Below are positions 43,901 to 55,305 of a stretch of 64,000 bases of DNA, piece by piece. Positions within the stretch are counted from its first letter, which is position 1. Each line of letters starts with the position of its first letter. Under the pieces are notes generated by a model. That model was given only the letters and a program-made list of their open reading frames with translations. It made no database searches and was not told where the DNA came from. Both the position numbers and the translations under genes were made by a program. The DNA is taken from the NCBI GenBank assembly GCA_905221605.1, contig CAJNDS010000159.1, forward strand, positions 22,501 through 86,500, read 5' to 3'. The stretch comes from Symbiodinium natans. Taxonomy: Eukaryota > Sar > Dinophyceae > Suessiales > Symbiodiniaceae.

Positions 43901-46790
43901 GTGTCAGCAGCTGACGTCTTAGTGGATTGGTCAGTCACCTCTAGAATATCAAGCCTAGATGATGGGCCGAAGGCATTCAGCAGAAGTCTCAACCAGGTCG
44001 CTTCGTTTTCTCCAGCTCTTTCTCCGCGAGCGACATGTCCTCTTGGTTGATCTGTCGGAGCAGACCAAGCTGACCTGCAGAGTATTGCGTCTCGCTAACA
44101 TCCTTAGTGACCTAGTCCTGTCCTTTGTTGCCACATGTGTTGCCACTGTCTTCCAAAATGGCCGTCTGCATGGGCCTTGTTTCGACTCCACCAGCCGAGA
44201 TTCTGCCAGGTTCTTAGCCTCACAGAGATGCGCACACTGAATTCGCTGACACCAAGCCAAAACTGCCACCAGAACACCTCCTGATCTTCCCGCATGCGTC
44301 GGGCAGAGTCCCACTTCTCCTCCTGCACCTGTGCGGCTTCAGTCCTGAGTCGAATGCCACGATGCCATGGAAGGAAACCTAAGGAAAGCCTCCCTGAGCA
44401 TTCTGGCACGGCGAAGTTTCGAAAACTGAAGTACTGTATCAGGGTTAGTCTGCGGGATATTGGAGAGATAAGTTTGGGAGGCTCTTCCTGCGGACTTCCC
44501 GAGCAGACAAAAGCTGCAACAATAATCATCGCCTTTCCGAATTCAGTACGCAAAGAGCGGCCGACTCGATTTGACCATGCCAAAAGAAACAGAAACGCCT
44601 GCAGATGCAATAGAAACCCAAGGACGCAGTGACAAGCCTGACAAAGAAGGAGAGATGAAAGTTTGAGACAATATTGATAGAATTGGATGATTGAACCCAC
44701 ATCAGTCCACCAGACACCTGAGTGGCAAAAAAGCGAATGGAAGCATGTTGAACCCCCCAATGTGGGCGCTGCACGCGTTGACCATGAATGAAAGCTCAAA
44801 ACTCACCACGGCTGGCGGGCGATGTTTTCGGCGCCGGCGCTGTCTACAACAATCCTTTCTAAGATGGACGCTCCCGATGCATATTTTGCCCAGGCATCCC
44901 TGTAACATTCATGATACTGATGAGGTTTTTGCCATTTTCTGCATATACACGTCATGGGCGGAACTTGCACTGGCAAAGCCAACTCCTACTTCTGACGGCG
45001 GCGCAAGACTGAAAACAGTTCCTTGAGTGGGAAACAAGGTGTCCGGCCGGGATCAACCGGCAGGTGGCAAGTTGCAAGCCAACAAGGGATGTACGAAGTT
45101 ACGCGGTGGGGAACTGCCAGTCCACGGGAACGGCGGTTGCAAAGGATGCGAGGAGGAAACATCCGGCGAGGTGCAGCATTGGAACAAGAGTGGTACGCGG
45201 ATTCACTATTGATTTTGGGCTCGGAGAAAGGATCGGGCCCCATCAGCCGCTGTGGGGAGCCGTCTGAGGACGGCTTGGGCGTCATTACGATTCAGTTACA
45301 ACAGTCGCGTAACTAGTTGTGTACCATTGTTTTTCTGATGATTGTTCACAGATTGAACGAGAAGCGAGCAGTATCGTCAGTCCGAGACTTGTCGATGCCA
45401 ATGTGTGGTACTTTGGTGCGCACCGAGGCGAGGACGCCTCGCTGAAATTCTGCTTCTGGCTCCTCGGGTACTGCTTGACAGCTAGGTTCAAGGTCGTAGT
45501 GCCCAGATCGTCCAGCACAAGAAAAACGACCCGATGCAAGCGAGGCACGCCAACTCGACACCTGAGGTGCAAAGGTTCCCAATGGTTCCCAGACATGTAG
45601 ACTCATCACAAGAATACTCCCAGAAGATGAATGTGCACTCAGTGTACTCTCACACCATGAGAAGCGATATCTGCTTTTCACTGACGAGGCAAGCTGGGAA
45701 ATGCTGGGAAATGCTGGGAAAGCTGGGCAAGCTGCGTGCATCCTTGAGGTCGCGCTCGAGCTTGTTGCTCTTCATCACGGCGAGGCGTGCCCCGTTGTTG
45801 AACTCTTCTTCCCTGCGCCGAATGGCGATCAGCTGATCCTCGAGAGTTTAGTCTCTATACATATGTTCTTTCGAAGTGCAACGCTGGTCTGATAGATGTC
45901 TGCTAGACTCCAAGAAGTAGAAGTTCTCGCAGGTTCTACTTCGTGATCGTTTCGTGTTGAAAGAAATGTCCTCAGTGGTCTTCAGCACCTGCTTCTGTGC
46001 TTTGATTTCCTGATCATGCACTTCACTTCATCTGAGACCCCAAATGACATAACGAGGCCTGATTCAGCTTCTTGACCTCATCCTCCCCCTCGATCATCTT
46101 ATTTTGAGCCTGCTGGGTCTTGGCCTGGCGTCTCGCTCATGAACCTCAATACGGGCCTTCGGCATCCTTCAGCATCCTTCAGCAAGGCCCGCAAGGCCTT
46201 GGCCCGAAAAGCCTTCTCCAGAACTCCACCGTGCACCCTTGCGAGGGCCTCCATCCTCGGATAGGCACCGGAAAAAGTCACAATGTATCGATATGTACAG
46301 CAATGCCTGCCTGGATTCTCGTCTGGCCATCAGGTCAGCGCGACGCATGTAGGACTCTTCCTGGCAGGATTCGCGTGCCAAGTCGTGCCAAGTTCAAGGT
46401 AGTTCGCCATTCGTCACTTCGTTCTTGTTGATGCGACTCCTGTCCTGTCGCGTGAGCTGCTCCATCTTCAGCTTAGCTGCTTCATACTGTTGCTGCTTCA
46501 TCAGCAGCTGGCCCGTCATCTGCGCCTGAGAATGTGCACGGCCTGTCATCGCCTTTCAGCACCAGTGGTATGAGAATTCTCGTTTCGAACTGGGTTACTC
46601 TCAGCCAAGGTTCCACAGCTGCCTGGGCCTGGAGAGTAGCATCGGACCCTTCTCCAGCCTTCGGGCGGACAGACAGCATATGTGCAATGAGACCACATGT
46701 TGTGCACAGCCACATCTGTAGTTGTATGCTGTGATCAGAGGATGCTAACGGCCTTCGCCAGGCTGAGGCCAACCTCAACAGACAAACAGA
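40965..46790 (-). CDS. Long coiled-coil protein
   Basis: About twenty short reverse exons encode charged helices. From 5' to 3': PWLRVTQFETRILIPLVLKG (about 46640-46570), MTGQLLMKQQQYEAAKLKME (46515-46405), EALARVHGGVLEKAFRAKAL (46260-46160), AQNKMIEGEDEVKKLNQ, HDQEIKAQKQVLKTTEDISF (46020-45950), EDQLIAIRRREEEFNNGARL (45845-45730), EAAQVQEEKWDSARRMREDQ (44345-44285), INQEDMSLAEKELEKTK (44065-44005), KVENEALRQEQESIKATHEA (43590-43485), SRLARVKDAEKALKPYQLKL (43195-43070), HMKVDVAERLKEDETKQANM (42695-42615), KEIDAELRREQAKVEEARQK (42450-42350), LREQLDYDNKMYEVTRL (41875-41825), HESDVAKLREKLLALKASL (41200-41145) and VLEALQGLRNEFAPDA before a TAG at 40965-40967. Heptad-like spacing is evident. No motor, BAR or SMC head was found. 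A cytoskeletal, basal-body or tethering role is possible but not shown. Confidence 0.7.
45690..45732. repeat. GCTGGGAAAT 10-bp tandem repeat
   Basis: About four imperfect units (GCTGGGAAAT, last ones GCTGGGAAA / GCTGGGCAA) sit at the donor side of the coiled-coil exon ending near 45730. Confidence 0.85.
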
Positions 46791-46799
46791 CAATGCCGA

Positions 46800-47195
46800 A
46801 ACAAAACATGCAGGTTGACAGGAGGGATGTACACAGGCTCCCGAAACAGCGCAAAGGTCCCACGCATGCGGACAAACCCACCCCGGAAAGCGGCTTCACG
46901 AGGACCCGACTTCATTGATAGGTTGCGCAGACCCGCACGCGAGGCCCAGCAGCAAAAGGCACCACATCAGCGGCGTGTGGCAACAGCGCGCAGCGGCCAC
47001 TGCCAACTACGGGTTTGAGCCACCCAGGCTTCGAGCAGGCCAGAAGCGTTCAAAAGTACGGATGTGACAAAAAAGGGGGCGAAGAGAGGAATGCTAGAAA
47101 CGACCGTGGGTCACGGTCAGGACAGCGAAACAACTTGTGTCACATACATGTGTCTGCATCACACAACATGCAAGTATGTACGAATTTGAATTTGC
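46800..47195. other. Spacer, no gene supported
   Basis: This is probable 5' flank of the coiled-coil gene. No exon-like frame was chosen. Confidence 0.35.
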
Positions 47196-47199
47196 ATCA

Positions 47200-47780
47200 C
47201 ATCGTGTAAAACCTCACATGCCTCTGCAGCTTGGCAAAACTGCTGCCACATTGCACACAATCAGTCTCCCTGTATGTACGGCAACATGAGTGTTGAAAAG
47301 GGTTCGCAAACACAGGATTGGGGTTGTGCCAGCTCGGGATCGGCACCTTGGGTGAAAAATAACAGGGCACGAGCGCGCCCAATACATGAAGAAGAGGCAT
47401 CTGCAGCCCATTGGCATGTCGCCTGCACCTCCCTGCCCTTGCTGCTTCTCCTGGACTTCGGATCAGCGACCATTTGCACCTCCTGCGCAGCTTGCGGCTC
47501 CTGCAAAGGTCAGCTCGGACACCAGCTTCCTCTGTATCCGCACATGTGTGCATGCAGAGGCTGGCCATCGCTCTACGACGACCCTTCCGGCCCCGCCTTG
47601 TCCCTCTCTGGTGCAAGCACAATCATTTGACTCGGCTTCTTTCGTGGTCTGCCGACTCTGCCCTGCGAAGCTGACAGGGGAGTTCACAGCTTGGCTTTTG
47701 AGCAGGAACGCTCTATTCAGGCGCTCACCCGCTCGCGGCTTTCCCGCGGGTCGAGCTGCTTGAAGTGGAGCCGCCATCGC
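47200..47780 (-). CDS. Open reverse frames, unassigned
   Basis: Two overlapping reverse frames stay open for over 300 bp (47777-47463 and 47622-47197). One contains FLLKSQAVNSPVSFAGQSRQ. I could not decide on frame or borders. A CVQCGSSFAKLQRHVRFYT segment near 47250 resembles a zinc finger but lacks the second His. Confidence 0.22.
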
Positions 47781-47999
47781 AATCGCTTTGAATGCCGCGC
47801 GGCCTTACACGAAGACAAGAAGTGGCTAAGGTCCGCTCCAGGGTTGAGCAAAGCATAGCAAAGCCGTGCATAGCCATGCATAGCTTGTGTTGACAAGCAG
47901 CACGGCTCGGCTCACACGGCTCACACGGGTTTCCCTTCAGCGACCATTGAAACGCACGCAGTTGCGTGCCGTTGTGTGTCGTCACGTGCCGTTACATGT

Positions 48000-48185
48000 C
48001 GTTGTGGCCCTAAGGCCCTGGGAAAGGGGCCCGCGCTGCTGCAGTCTTTGACTTGGCCTTCGAAGCGCTGAGCAAGACAACCAAAAGCAAATCCAACCAG
48101 CTCCGTTTTCTGAGGGCCTTCGATTTCGGGACCATTTGCAAGCACCCCACAGGCCAACTTTGCAAGCTCGCTGCTTGAGCCACAT
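48000..48185 (-). CDS. Possible exon of an unassigned protein
   Basis: The reverse strand encodes SSELAKLACGVLANGPEIEG, then PQKTELVGFAFGCLAQRFEG, with natural composition and alternating helix-like pattern. No known motif. Confidence 0.42.
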
Positions 48186-48489
48186 GCTTGCGATTGGTTG
48201 TCAGGCTTCGGGCCCCATGACAATTTCTGACTGCTGCAGGTTGTGGGCAGGTCATGTATCGACAGTGAAGGGAAAGTGCCAGCACCAGCGCCAAGGGCAA
48301 GCAAGCTTCGGCTCACAGGCACTAGCTAACAAACTGCAGGGCAGACATGCCTGACACCTCCACAATGCCACGAAAAGCAGGGAAGCGCGTTCCCATGTCC
48401 TGCAGGATTTGGGACGAGAGCCTGATGGACAGCTGACCCATCCGTGCCGATGCAGCTGAATGAAGCTAAAGCGACATATTTTTTAGTGT

Positions 48490-48690
48490 CGGCTTGTGCG
48501 GGCAGCCTTGGACTCAGCTTCTGACACCAATGACCAAGCTGCAAAGGAGCGACAGATACTGCATGCTTATCTGCCCCAACTGCAGCTGGATGCAGCTGAA
48601 CAAAACGAATTGCTGGCAGCAGCCAATCTGTACACGCTTGCTGCAAAGGTTGAGTTGAGACGGAAGTCCCTGTGTGCCGGGTGGGCTCCG
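48490..48690 (+). CDS. Plus-strand exon-like ORF (orientation opposite to all assigned genes)
   Basis: The forward frame gives ALDSASDTNDQAAKERQILH, then AYLPQLQLDAAEQNELLAAA, then NLYTLAAKVELRRK: a helical, charged, protein-like sequence with better composition than any reverse frame here. The A-K-x-x-x-I-L-x-x-Y-L-P-x-Q-L segment resembles the GatB/YqeY family, but this is one short motif only. It could also be an antisense coincidence over a minus-strand exon. Confidence 0.33.
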
Positions 48691-49081
48691 GTGCCTCCTA
48701 TCTTTTGTGCCCTCGCTGCCGGCGCATGCAGCCGATAGGCCTTGATCCAGTGGGGGCTTGGTGGGCACAGGAGAAGAGACAAACAACTTGAATCAACTGG
48801 CTGTGTAGGCGGTGGTTCGTGCGAAAGTGGCACACCCCACCTCCACCAAACGTTGGCACGTCTCGAGCTGCCTTCATGATCCGCGCACTTGCAGCGGGCT
48901 CTACACACAATAGGGGGTTCCGAGCAGCAAGCCAGCAAGGCCAACACCAAACGAAACTCAGTGGCAGCTGCAGGAGGTTTTTTAACAAAGTGTATGACCT
49001 GTATGACTCTTACTGGACTGATACTGTACTGGGTGCCATGGTCATTCGATGTAACGAACACTGCTCAAGGGCTCTTCGTCT

Positions 49082-49900
49082 TCAGAAACGGACTGCCGCA
49101 ACACCAGGCAGGACAGCACGGCAGGCTTTACTTGTTCCCCAAACCCCAAACAGAGATCGCTGTAGGGATTCATGATTCTTGTTCACATACAGTAACCGGA
49201 TACCTTGCGAAGAGGGTCGTAAACGGGGTGGTATCGGAGCTTTGTCTGGTGGGAAGGCGCGAGTGGTGAATGCAAAAGACCGAGTGCGTTTCGACATTTT
49301 CTATTCTATTCCGTTTGCCATCACGACCTATCATGCGACCATGTTTGGCATCGAATATGCGCATTGTACATTGAAGCGTTTGGCTGCTTTCTGCTTGTGG
49401 ATCACATGCAGGGGTACTGTGTTCTACTCGTGCTCAACGAAATTCTCGGCTTCCCTCGTGTCGGTTCCGCATGCTTCTCTTCATGTTGATTCTCTTCATG
49501 TTGAAGACACATACAACACCTATACACCTTTACGACAGCTTTACTAAACTGCTTCAACTCTTTGGGGCCTTCGTTGGTGTGGCAGAGCTACTGCCAAAAC
49601 ATATCAGCTCTCCCTACTCTGCTTTCACGGTCGCCTTCCGGCTGAGGAAGGGCATCCAGCTCCTCTTCTTGCCACAAGTGCACAGGTGCTGAAAGTTCCA
49701 CAAAAAGGGCAACCTCCGTGAATCCCTATTCCATACAACACTCAGCTCGCCTTCAGAACGAAGTCCAGTGCAGCATGCGGACAGCGACCAACTGAGGGGA
49801 GAAGGCCCTACCAGAAGCAGAAGCATTCAGAAGTATTCAGAAGCAGCAGCAGAACTAGCAGAAATCCCTCACGCCCCTTACGTCCCTCATGTCCCTCACG
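49082..49900. other. No gene supported
   Basis: Open frames on both strands are AT-richer and show no domain or exon chain. Confidence 0.35.
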
Positions 49901-49910
49901 TGATCCCGCT

Positions 49911-51240
49911 CAGCTCCGTGCCTTGGCCAGAGCTTGTCGCGCAGCTGCCGGCAATGTTGGAAACACGCCAGACCACTCGTGGAACAAATACCTTTAAGGG
50001 CTTATCGCCAAAGCCATCAAAAATGCCATGCGAAAAAGCCGAAAAGACGTCAGTGCCAGAGGTGCAGGCTCGATCTGCTCTCCGCGTTGCATCAGCTTAT
50101 CAATTACGTGCTCGCACTGCGCGAACCTTGCACCATGTGAGCCAGAAAGATGGCCACAGGTAGCTCCTAGCTACAGGCTCAACTCTGATTCCTGTGTGTG
50201 GCACGTAAGGCCCTCGTGGACCAACAGCTCCTTCACATCAGCACATCAGCATCGACGCTGTCGATTCAACAGCTGCAGAGTTGATTTGCCAATTGCCTGT
50301 CTTTGCCCATACTTGCGAGCTGGTCTCAGCTTTCCCGGTGCCTTGAAGACTGCATCGATTACCTCAGCGGGCAGCTCCGGGTCCATGCTGTACACCTGAG
50401 ACAGGCGCAGGTGAATGCAGGTGAATGCAGGTGAATGCAGGTGAATGCAGGTGCTTTCTGCTGGAACATCGAAACCGACACAGGTGCATCGAGCGGTTTC
50501 GATCTCGATCTCTCGCCTCTTCGAACATGGCCGTGACCATTGCGCCAAAGATTTCAGGCCTCGAGTTGCTTGAGAGTCTGAGAGCTGGCGGAAAAAGGAA
50601 TGCAAAAAAATGGTCACTGCCATGGTGGAACGAGGCCTTGCACGTATGTATCGGCAAACCAAGTAAAGAAAATCGCGGCTGCCTCGGCTCAGGCTGCTTA
50701 CGGCTTACGGCTGTTTTCTTCGATTTCGGATCACTTGCACATGTTTGCAGAGTTCCGTTTTTTCTTCAGTCACTTCAGTCAGGGCGCCCCAGAAGAAGCC
50801 GGTGTGAGGAGTTGCCCGTATGCTGCCGTGGGCACCCTGTGCCTCAAAACGCAGTTCACACTTCAGGAAAAGAATACGATAGAATCCGAACCTCAAGATC
50901 CAAGCGCGCTGCAAATGCAAGCAGCCTTGGGTGTCACGATTGTTATCACAGTTGGTGGTTTCCGATGTGACCACGTGAATCCACGTGATCTCTGCTGATG
51001 AAACTTGCGTATCTCGATCTGATGCGACGGGTTACATAGCGGCATTCTCTTTGGCGAGACGTGGCCAGGCCTGTCCCGAGGGCAAACAAAAGCAAACAAA
51101 GGCCTTCACATCCTTCGCAAAATCTCGTCGCTAAGCAAGCCTTTCATAGCGATACTGTATGCATTCCATGCCTCCCGCCGGTCGATCACTTTCTGGACCA
51201 CGCGCCAAACCTTCGAGGTTTGCGCTTCCAACGCCCATGC
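49911..51240 (-). CDS. Unassigned multi-exon protein
   Basis: Reverse exons read in order: VWRVVQKVIDRREAWNAYSI, then AMKGLLSDEILRR (about 51230-51125); AEAAAIFFTWFADTYVQGL (about 50695-50630); SNSRPEIFGAMVTAMFEEAR (about 50575-50510); VYSMDPELPAEVIDAVFKAP (about 50400-50340, right after CAG); ADVKELLVHEGL (about 50240); FAQCEHVIDKLMQRGEQIEP, then APLALTSFRLFRMAFLMALA (about 50135-50010); YLFHEWSGVFPTLPAAARQA and LAKARS with a TGA at 49911. These are clearly exon-like, helical and in one direction. The family is not recognised. The helical make-up would fit a repeat protein, but no repeat register is evident. Confidence 0.55.
50409..50453. repeat. GTGAATGCAG 10-bp tandem repeat
   Basis: Four exact copies and a partial one end immediately before the exon that starts VYSMDPEL, that is, at the intron's acceptor side on the reverse strand. 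Confidence 0.97.
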
Positions 51241-51384
51241 TACGCATTAGAAGGCTTGTGGACTTTGGGAGGTTTGTCAACAAGAGCCAACAAGAGTTGA
51301 AGTTATGGCCCTGGCTCAAAAATGCTCAAAAGCTGGATATGGCTCAAAACCCCGGTTTGTCAAGGGAGGGCCCCCACCTTGTTA

Positions 51385-51620
51385 CAAGGCCTTGTCGCGC
51401 GAGCTTTGTTTCAAGCCCTTGTCGCGCGGCAAGAAGGGAGCCACGCTCCCCCAATCAGGAATATTATGTAGCCTTGTCGGGCAAGCCTTGTCCGCAAGCC
51501 TTCTCGCCAAGACCAACTTTATTTTGTTATACTGTAAGCCTTGTCGCGCCGTGCCCGCCCGGGGCCTGTTACAAGCCCTAACGTTTCGAGCCGCTGCCAG
51601 CTCGTCAAAAAGCCTTCTCG
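51385..51620. repeat. Dispersed CCTTGTCGCGC-type repeat cluster
   Basis: At least seven near copies of AGCCTTGTCGCGC (with variants CTTGTCGGGC, CTTGTCCGC, CTTCTCGCC, CTTCTCGTT) occur at irregular spacing of 14-70 bp, mostly in the same orientation. No protein explains the pattern. Confidence 0.75.
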
Positions 51621-51822
51621 TTCATCTCGCTGGGCCCCTGGCCTTGCCGTCTGCTGTGTGGAGCGCACTGGAGATCATTCCCCGCACCTAGGTCATGACA
51701 CACAGAATGCCGCGCAGGAAATTGCAGCAACTTGCACTATGCTTCCAACTTGATCTGTGTGAGGCAGGCCAGCAGGTTCGGGCAGCATCGGCCTGAATTG
51801 ATCAGGCTGGCAGCCGGTTGAA

Positions 51823-52470
51823 ATGGCGCCTGACCCTCAGCTTCCCCCTGTTTTTGCCGCCTTGCTGAGGCTGCAAGTTCTTGGATGCTTGGAGGCAGCC
51901 TGGTACCAAAAGCAGGCGAATATTGAGGCCTCCAACCCCTGCAAGGTTCCATGGAAGATCTCCCTACCCAGCAGCATTAGCAAACTCCTTTTTATTCGAC
52001 CTTCTCATCTCCTTGTGCCACCGGAACAGGTATCTGCGGTGTCGTGCGCTTGGCCCTCCAATTGGAGGCCTTTTGGCCAGCAGCTAAACGAAAGTTGCAT
52101 TGCAGTTTTCCTTTGCAGGTCAAAGCACTGTTGCCATGTCAAGGACATGAAAGACAATGATTCTGATAGAATGATAAGTCTGCATGATGCAGCTTCGCTG
52201 TGTCACTTACTGGAAGCGCTGAAAGAGTCCATTGTAGAAGTCCTTGGTTGCTGTGGCAGTCGTGCTACGCACACGGCCCCCCCATCCTTTCCCACAAAGT
52301 GGCTTATGCGCTGTGCCACGTTCGGTCAAGGCAGCACGTGTTACAAAACTTCGGGGGCATCGCTGTGTGGAACTGTACGAGACGTCTACATGAATGCATG
52401 TTACGAGAATCGCGACGGATCCCGCTTCGTGGCTTGCATTCTCAACATGCCGAGATTGCCAAGTCTCTAG
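51823..52470 (+). CDS. Plus-strand 215-codon ORF, unassigned
   Basis: One uninterrupted forward frame starts with ATG (MAPDPQLPPVFAALLRLQVL) and contains SDRMISLHDAASLCHLLEAL, then KESIVEVLGCCGS. This is long for an unspliced frame here and the middle part looks protein-like. The later part is Cys-rich and less convincing. The reverse frames are not clearly better. If real it breaks the one-direction pattern. Confidence 0.3.
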   Translation: MAPDPQLPPVFAALLRLQVLGCLEAAWYQKQANIEASNPCKVPWKISLPSSISKLLFIRPSHLLVPPEQVSAVSCAWPSNWRPFGQQLNESCIAVFLCRSKHCCHVKDMKDNDSDRMISLHDAASLCHLLEALKESIVEVLGCCGSRATHTAPPSFPTKWLMRCATFGQGSTCYKTSGASLCGTVRDVYMNACYENRDGSRFVACILNMPRLPSL

Positions 52471-52479
52471 AGACTTGTA

Positions 52480-53560
52480 TTTGTGCCTTTTTCACGATTC
52501 TTATTACACCACTTCAACTACCCAAAGCCCCAACAAGTGGCGAACGGATCGCAACCCCGATTTGTAGGATCCTCGTGCCAGTTGCCAGTGTCGAAACGCA
52601 ACGATGCAAGCAACAATCTGACCTGATGCAACCTTTCTTGGCCATGTTCCAGGTTCATATTGCTTGAAGCAGGGCGACGAAAGCTACAAGAAAATGTATA
52701 TGTCACGTTTGCCTTAGCCTCTTCCCTCATTGAAACGCAACCATACCGAAGTCATGCCTTTGCCCTTTCCTGCATATTCGGACACGGAGAAGTCTAGTCT
52801 TCTCTCTCTGAATCTCCTCAACGCCAGACTTCCTGACCACTGACTAGGGACCGTTTGGGGGGGTCACTGGGGGGTCTATGCATGAGCCGGCGTATGATTC
52901 TCTAAGCTCTGAAGGCTAACAGCACGCGATCTCAATTTTGGGTTGCCTTGCTGCTGGGCAAGCCCCAACTGAGGGGGGTCTCGCAGCGTGAACATTACGG
53001 CATTGGGCTGCTGCAAACACGCCTGGCTAAAAACCTTTGCGCCTTTTCTGGCGGAGTGTTTCCCGCCTGTTGTTTTTTGTCTTCGCTCCCTTTTTTCTCC
53101 ACATTGTCGCTGTAACTGTCTGCACTTTCGACACGCATTCTGTTCAAAAGCTGAGTAGCAACCCAATCATACGAGCATACTGTTGCCCCCCCCCCCTCTT
53201 TCGAGTCATAGATGGGAGCAGCCCCATTCCACGAGGCAGCAAAAGGGGGGCGAAGGGTGAGAGGGGTCAGAGAGGCGGTTCGCCGAGACTAGCGGCGACT
53301 CAAGTTACTCAGGACGTGGCACCACGAGACAGGGAGGATGAACATGATGAACATGAGAATGACCAAGCATCTTGTAGGACTTCTGCGGTGAGACATTGGA
53401 GGGCCAATGTTCGTGAGCTTCTTCGGCTTGCTTTCTCTGCTACATAGGGCCTCTCCCACACTTGACCCAAAATTTTTCCTCTCAGACTAATCGATCTTCA
53501 CTGCCTTTCTTGGCCTAACAGCTCTCAAGAGCCTGGTCTCTCTTCAGTGCCGCGTAAATC
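52480..53560. other. Spacer, no gene supported
   Basis: Contains G/C homopolymers (52855-52875, 53187-53197) and short frames only. It lies 3' of the phosphatase-like gene. Confidence 0.4.
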
Positions 53561-53689
53561 ACATGGCACATGGTTGAGGGAGCCAGGCCCCTTTCACTGC
53601 CGCATGTGGCTCCAAAAGCACATAGTACCACATGGTATCGCATAGCAAAGCGAGCCCAGCTCTTGCAGCATCGCACAAGCTTGTCACGA

Positions 53690-55305
53690 GCATGTCTTCC
53701 CTGAGCCGAGGGTCAATGCCCTTGATGTCGAGCGGATCAAAACCAAATTGCTCCGCGAGGAGTTGCTTCACCGCCCTCAGTTGGCCAAGTGGCAAGTACA
53801 AAGACGCTTGTGATCGATGTTTGACGATCCCACTGGCTGGCGAGATTCGGAAGTTGAAACGTACGCGGCGGCGGAATGGACAAGTAGTCGACCATCGTCA
53901 ACTGTTTCGTCGAGTTGTCTCGAAAAGTGACGACCTGAAACCGTATGACAACTCTCCCAAAGCTATCGCAAGGATTTGTGCCACTATCGCCACAAGCTGA
54001 GCGCGAAGCAAGATCTATAGAAGACATCAGGCGGTCGCCCTCCGTTTCATCCACGAAGTATGGATAATGTGCTGAGCTTGACATGTTCTTCTTCAGAACA
54101 TACATCGCGCAATTGTCGGGATTCCTAAGTTTTCAGGCCACTTGGAAGCACAGTGCGCAGACAGGTGCTCTCACAACGTGTTACAAAACGAAAAATGATT
54201 GCTCTGAATGTGAAGGTGCCAAACTGAATGGAAGGTATTGGGCGACCAATGATAGAGCTGCATCAAGATCAAGCGCATAGTCAATCCATGCGTGACAACT
54301 ATAATCGAAGTCGTGCCGGTCTGTTCCAGCAGGTGTCCTGGGCAAAGCTGTCCACTACATGTGCCGCCACTGGGCCTATGCATGCAGAGTTGATTAATGT
54401 CTGCACCAAAGCTTCTACTCATCATTGAGTCCCACCAGTGTCTTGTGCGGTCATAGACATCAGCCCCACTCTCGCCGGTCGGGTACCGATACCTAGAGAA
54501 TGAGGGCGAAGGACCGCAAAAGGAATGCCAAAGACTTAAGGACGCCACATCCATGCGGGGCTGCCGAGATTCTGCAACTGTGGGCATGGGGTACAAAAAG
54601 ATCTTTTTGGGGTGCAGATCCCGAGGCTACCAAAAAAATGTGCTAAATTGCCACTCACTCACTGATTTACCGCACTGTCACTCTTACAATCCATTCGTTC
54701 AGATTTGTGATTTGTCACAATAGCGGAACGCCACAAAAGCAGAGGACACCAAGCTGCCAAAACCTTCTGATCTTGGTGCTTTCTTCTCTCAGGCCGACAA
54801 AGTTGTCACCTAGCATGCGCACCATCAACAGCAACATCCCGCAAGACTCGCAGGTGCGCTTGGAGTGCCTTGCAAGTTTCCAAATTCCTGCTCACGAATC
54901 CTGGGATCCACGGTGACATCCACAATCTGGTAAGGATCGAAAGCGGAGAAGATCATGTTTCTCGCCTTGGTCTTAGGTAATGAGTAACATGCTCCACTGG
55001 GCTTCTGCACTCGTGCAGGTTTAGGACGGAGACTTCGTGCAGGTTGTGCAGACACCAACAACCCGCAGTCCAACTCCGAGCCCATCACAGTTTGCAACGT
55101 TCGCTGGAAAGGAGAAACATAGAAATGGACCTTCTCGTCCTGGCGATGCCATTGGAGATATCAGCAAAAAAGGAATGCAAAACACCGAAACTTCAACTCT
55201 CAATGACAAGCATTGGCATTGGCTTACACCTGGCCGAGGTGCACGCACAACCTGCTTGACGCGTTTGCCCACAGCCACAGCTTGCTTGCTCCCCAACCTT
55301 GAATG
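53690..55305 (-). CDS. Phosphoglycerate-mutase-like (histidine phosphatase) protein
   Basis: Exons in order: GSKQAVAVGKRVKQVV (about 55300-55245), the region after the first active-site motif; VHFYVSPFQRTLQTVMGSEL (about 55140-55070) with the SPxxRTxQT motif; YQIVDVTVDPRIREQEFGNL (about 54935-54870) with the L/I-R-E-x-x-F/W-G motif; YRYPTGESGADVYDRTRHWW (about 54500-54430); TSIIVVTHGLTMRLILMQLY (about 54310-54250) with the second catalytic His (codon about 54287-54289); NCAMYVLKKN (about 54112); then VVTFRDNSTKQLTMVDYL and LRAVKQLLAEQFGFDPLDIK (to 53690). These motifs and their order fit the branch-2-like mutase/phosphatase fold found in fungi and plants. The N-terminal RHG motif was not found, so the substrate and activity are open. 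It may lie in an exon further upstream, 55.3-56.8 kb. The stop codon was not fixed. Confidence 0.78.

Noticed and set aside
47210-47290. C2H2 zinc finger (CVQCGSSFAKLQRH)
   Set aside because: Spacing to the first His is short and the second His is missing.
48490-48690. Firm assignment of the plus-strand ORF to GatB/YqeY
   Set aside because: Only one short motif fits; the rest of the family pattern is absent.
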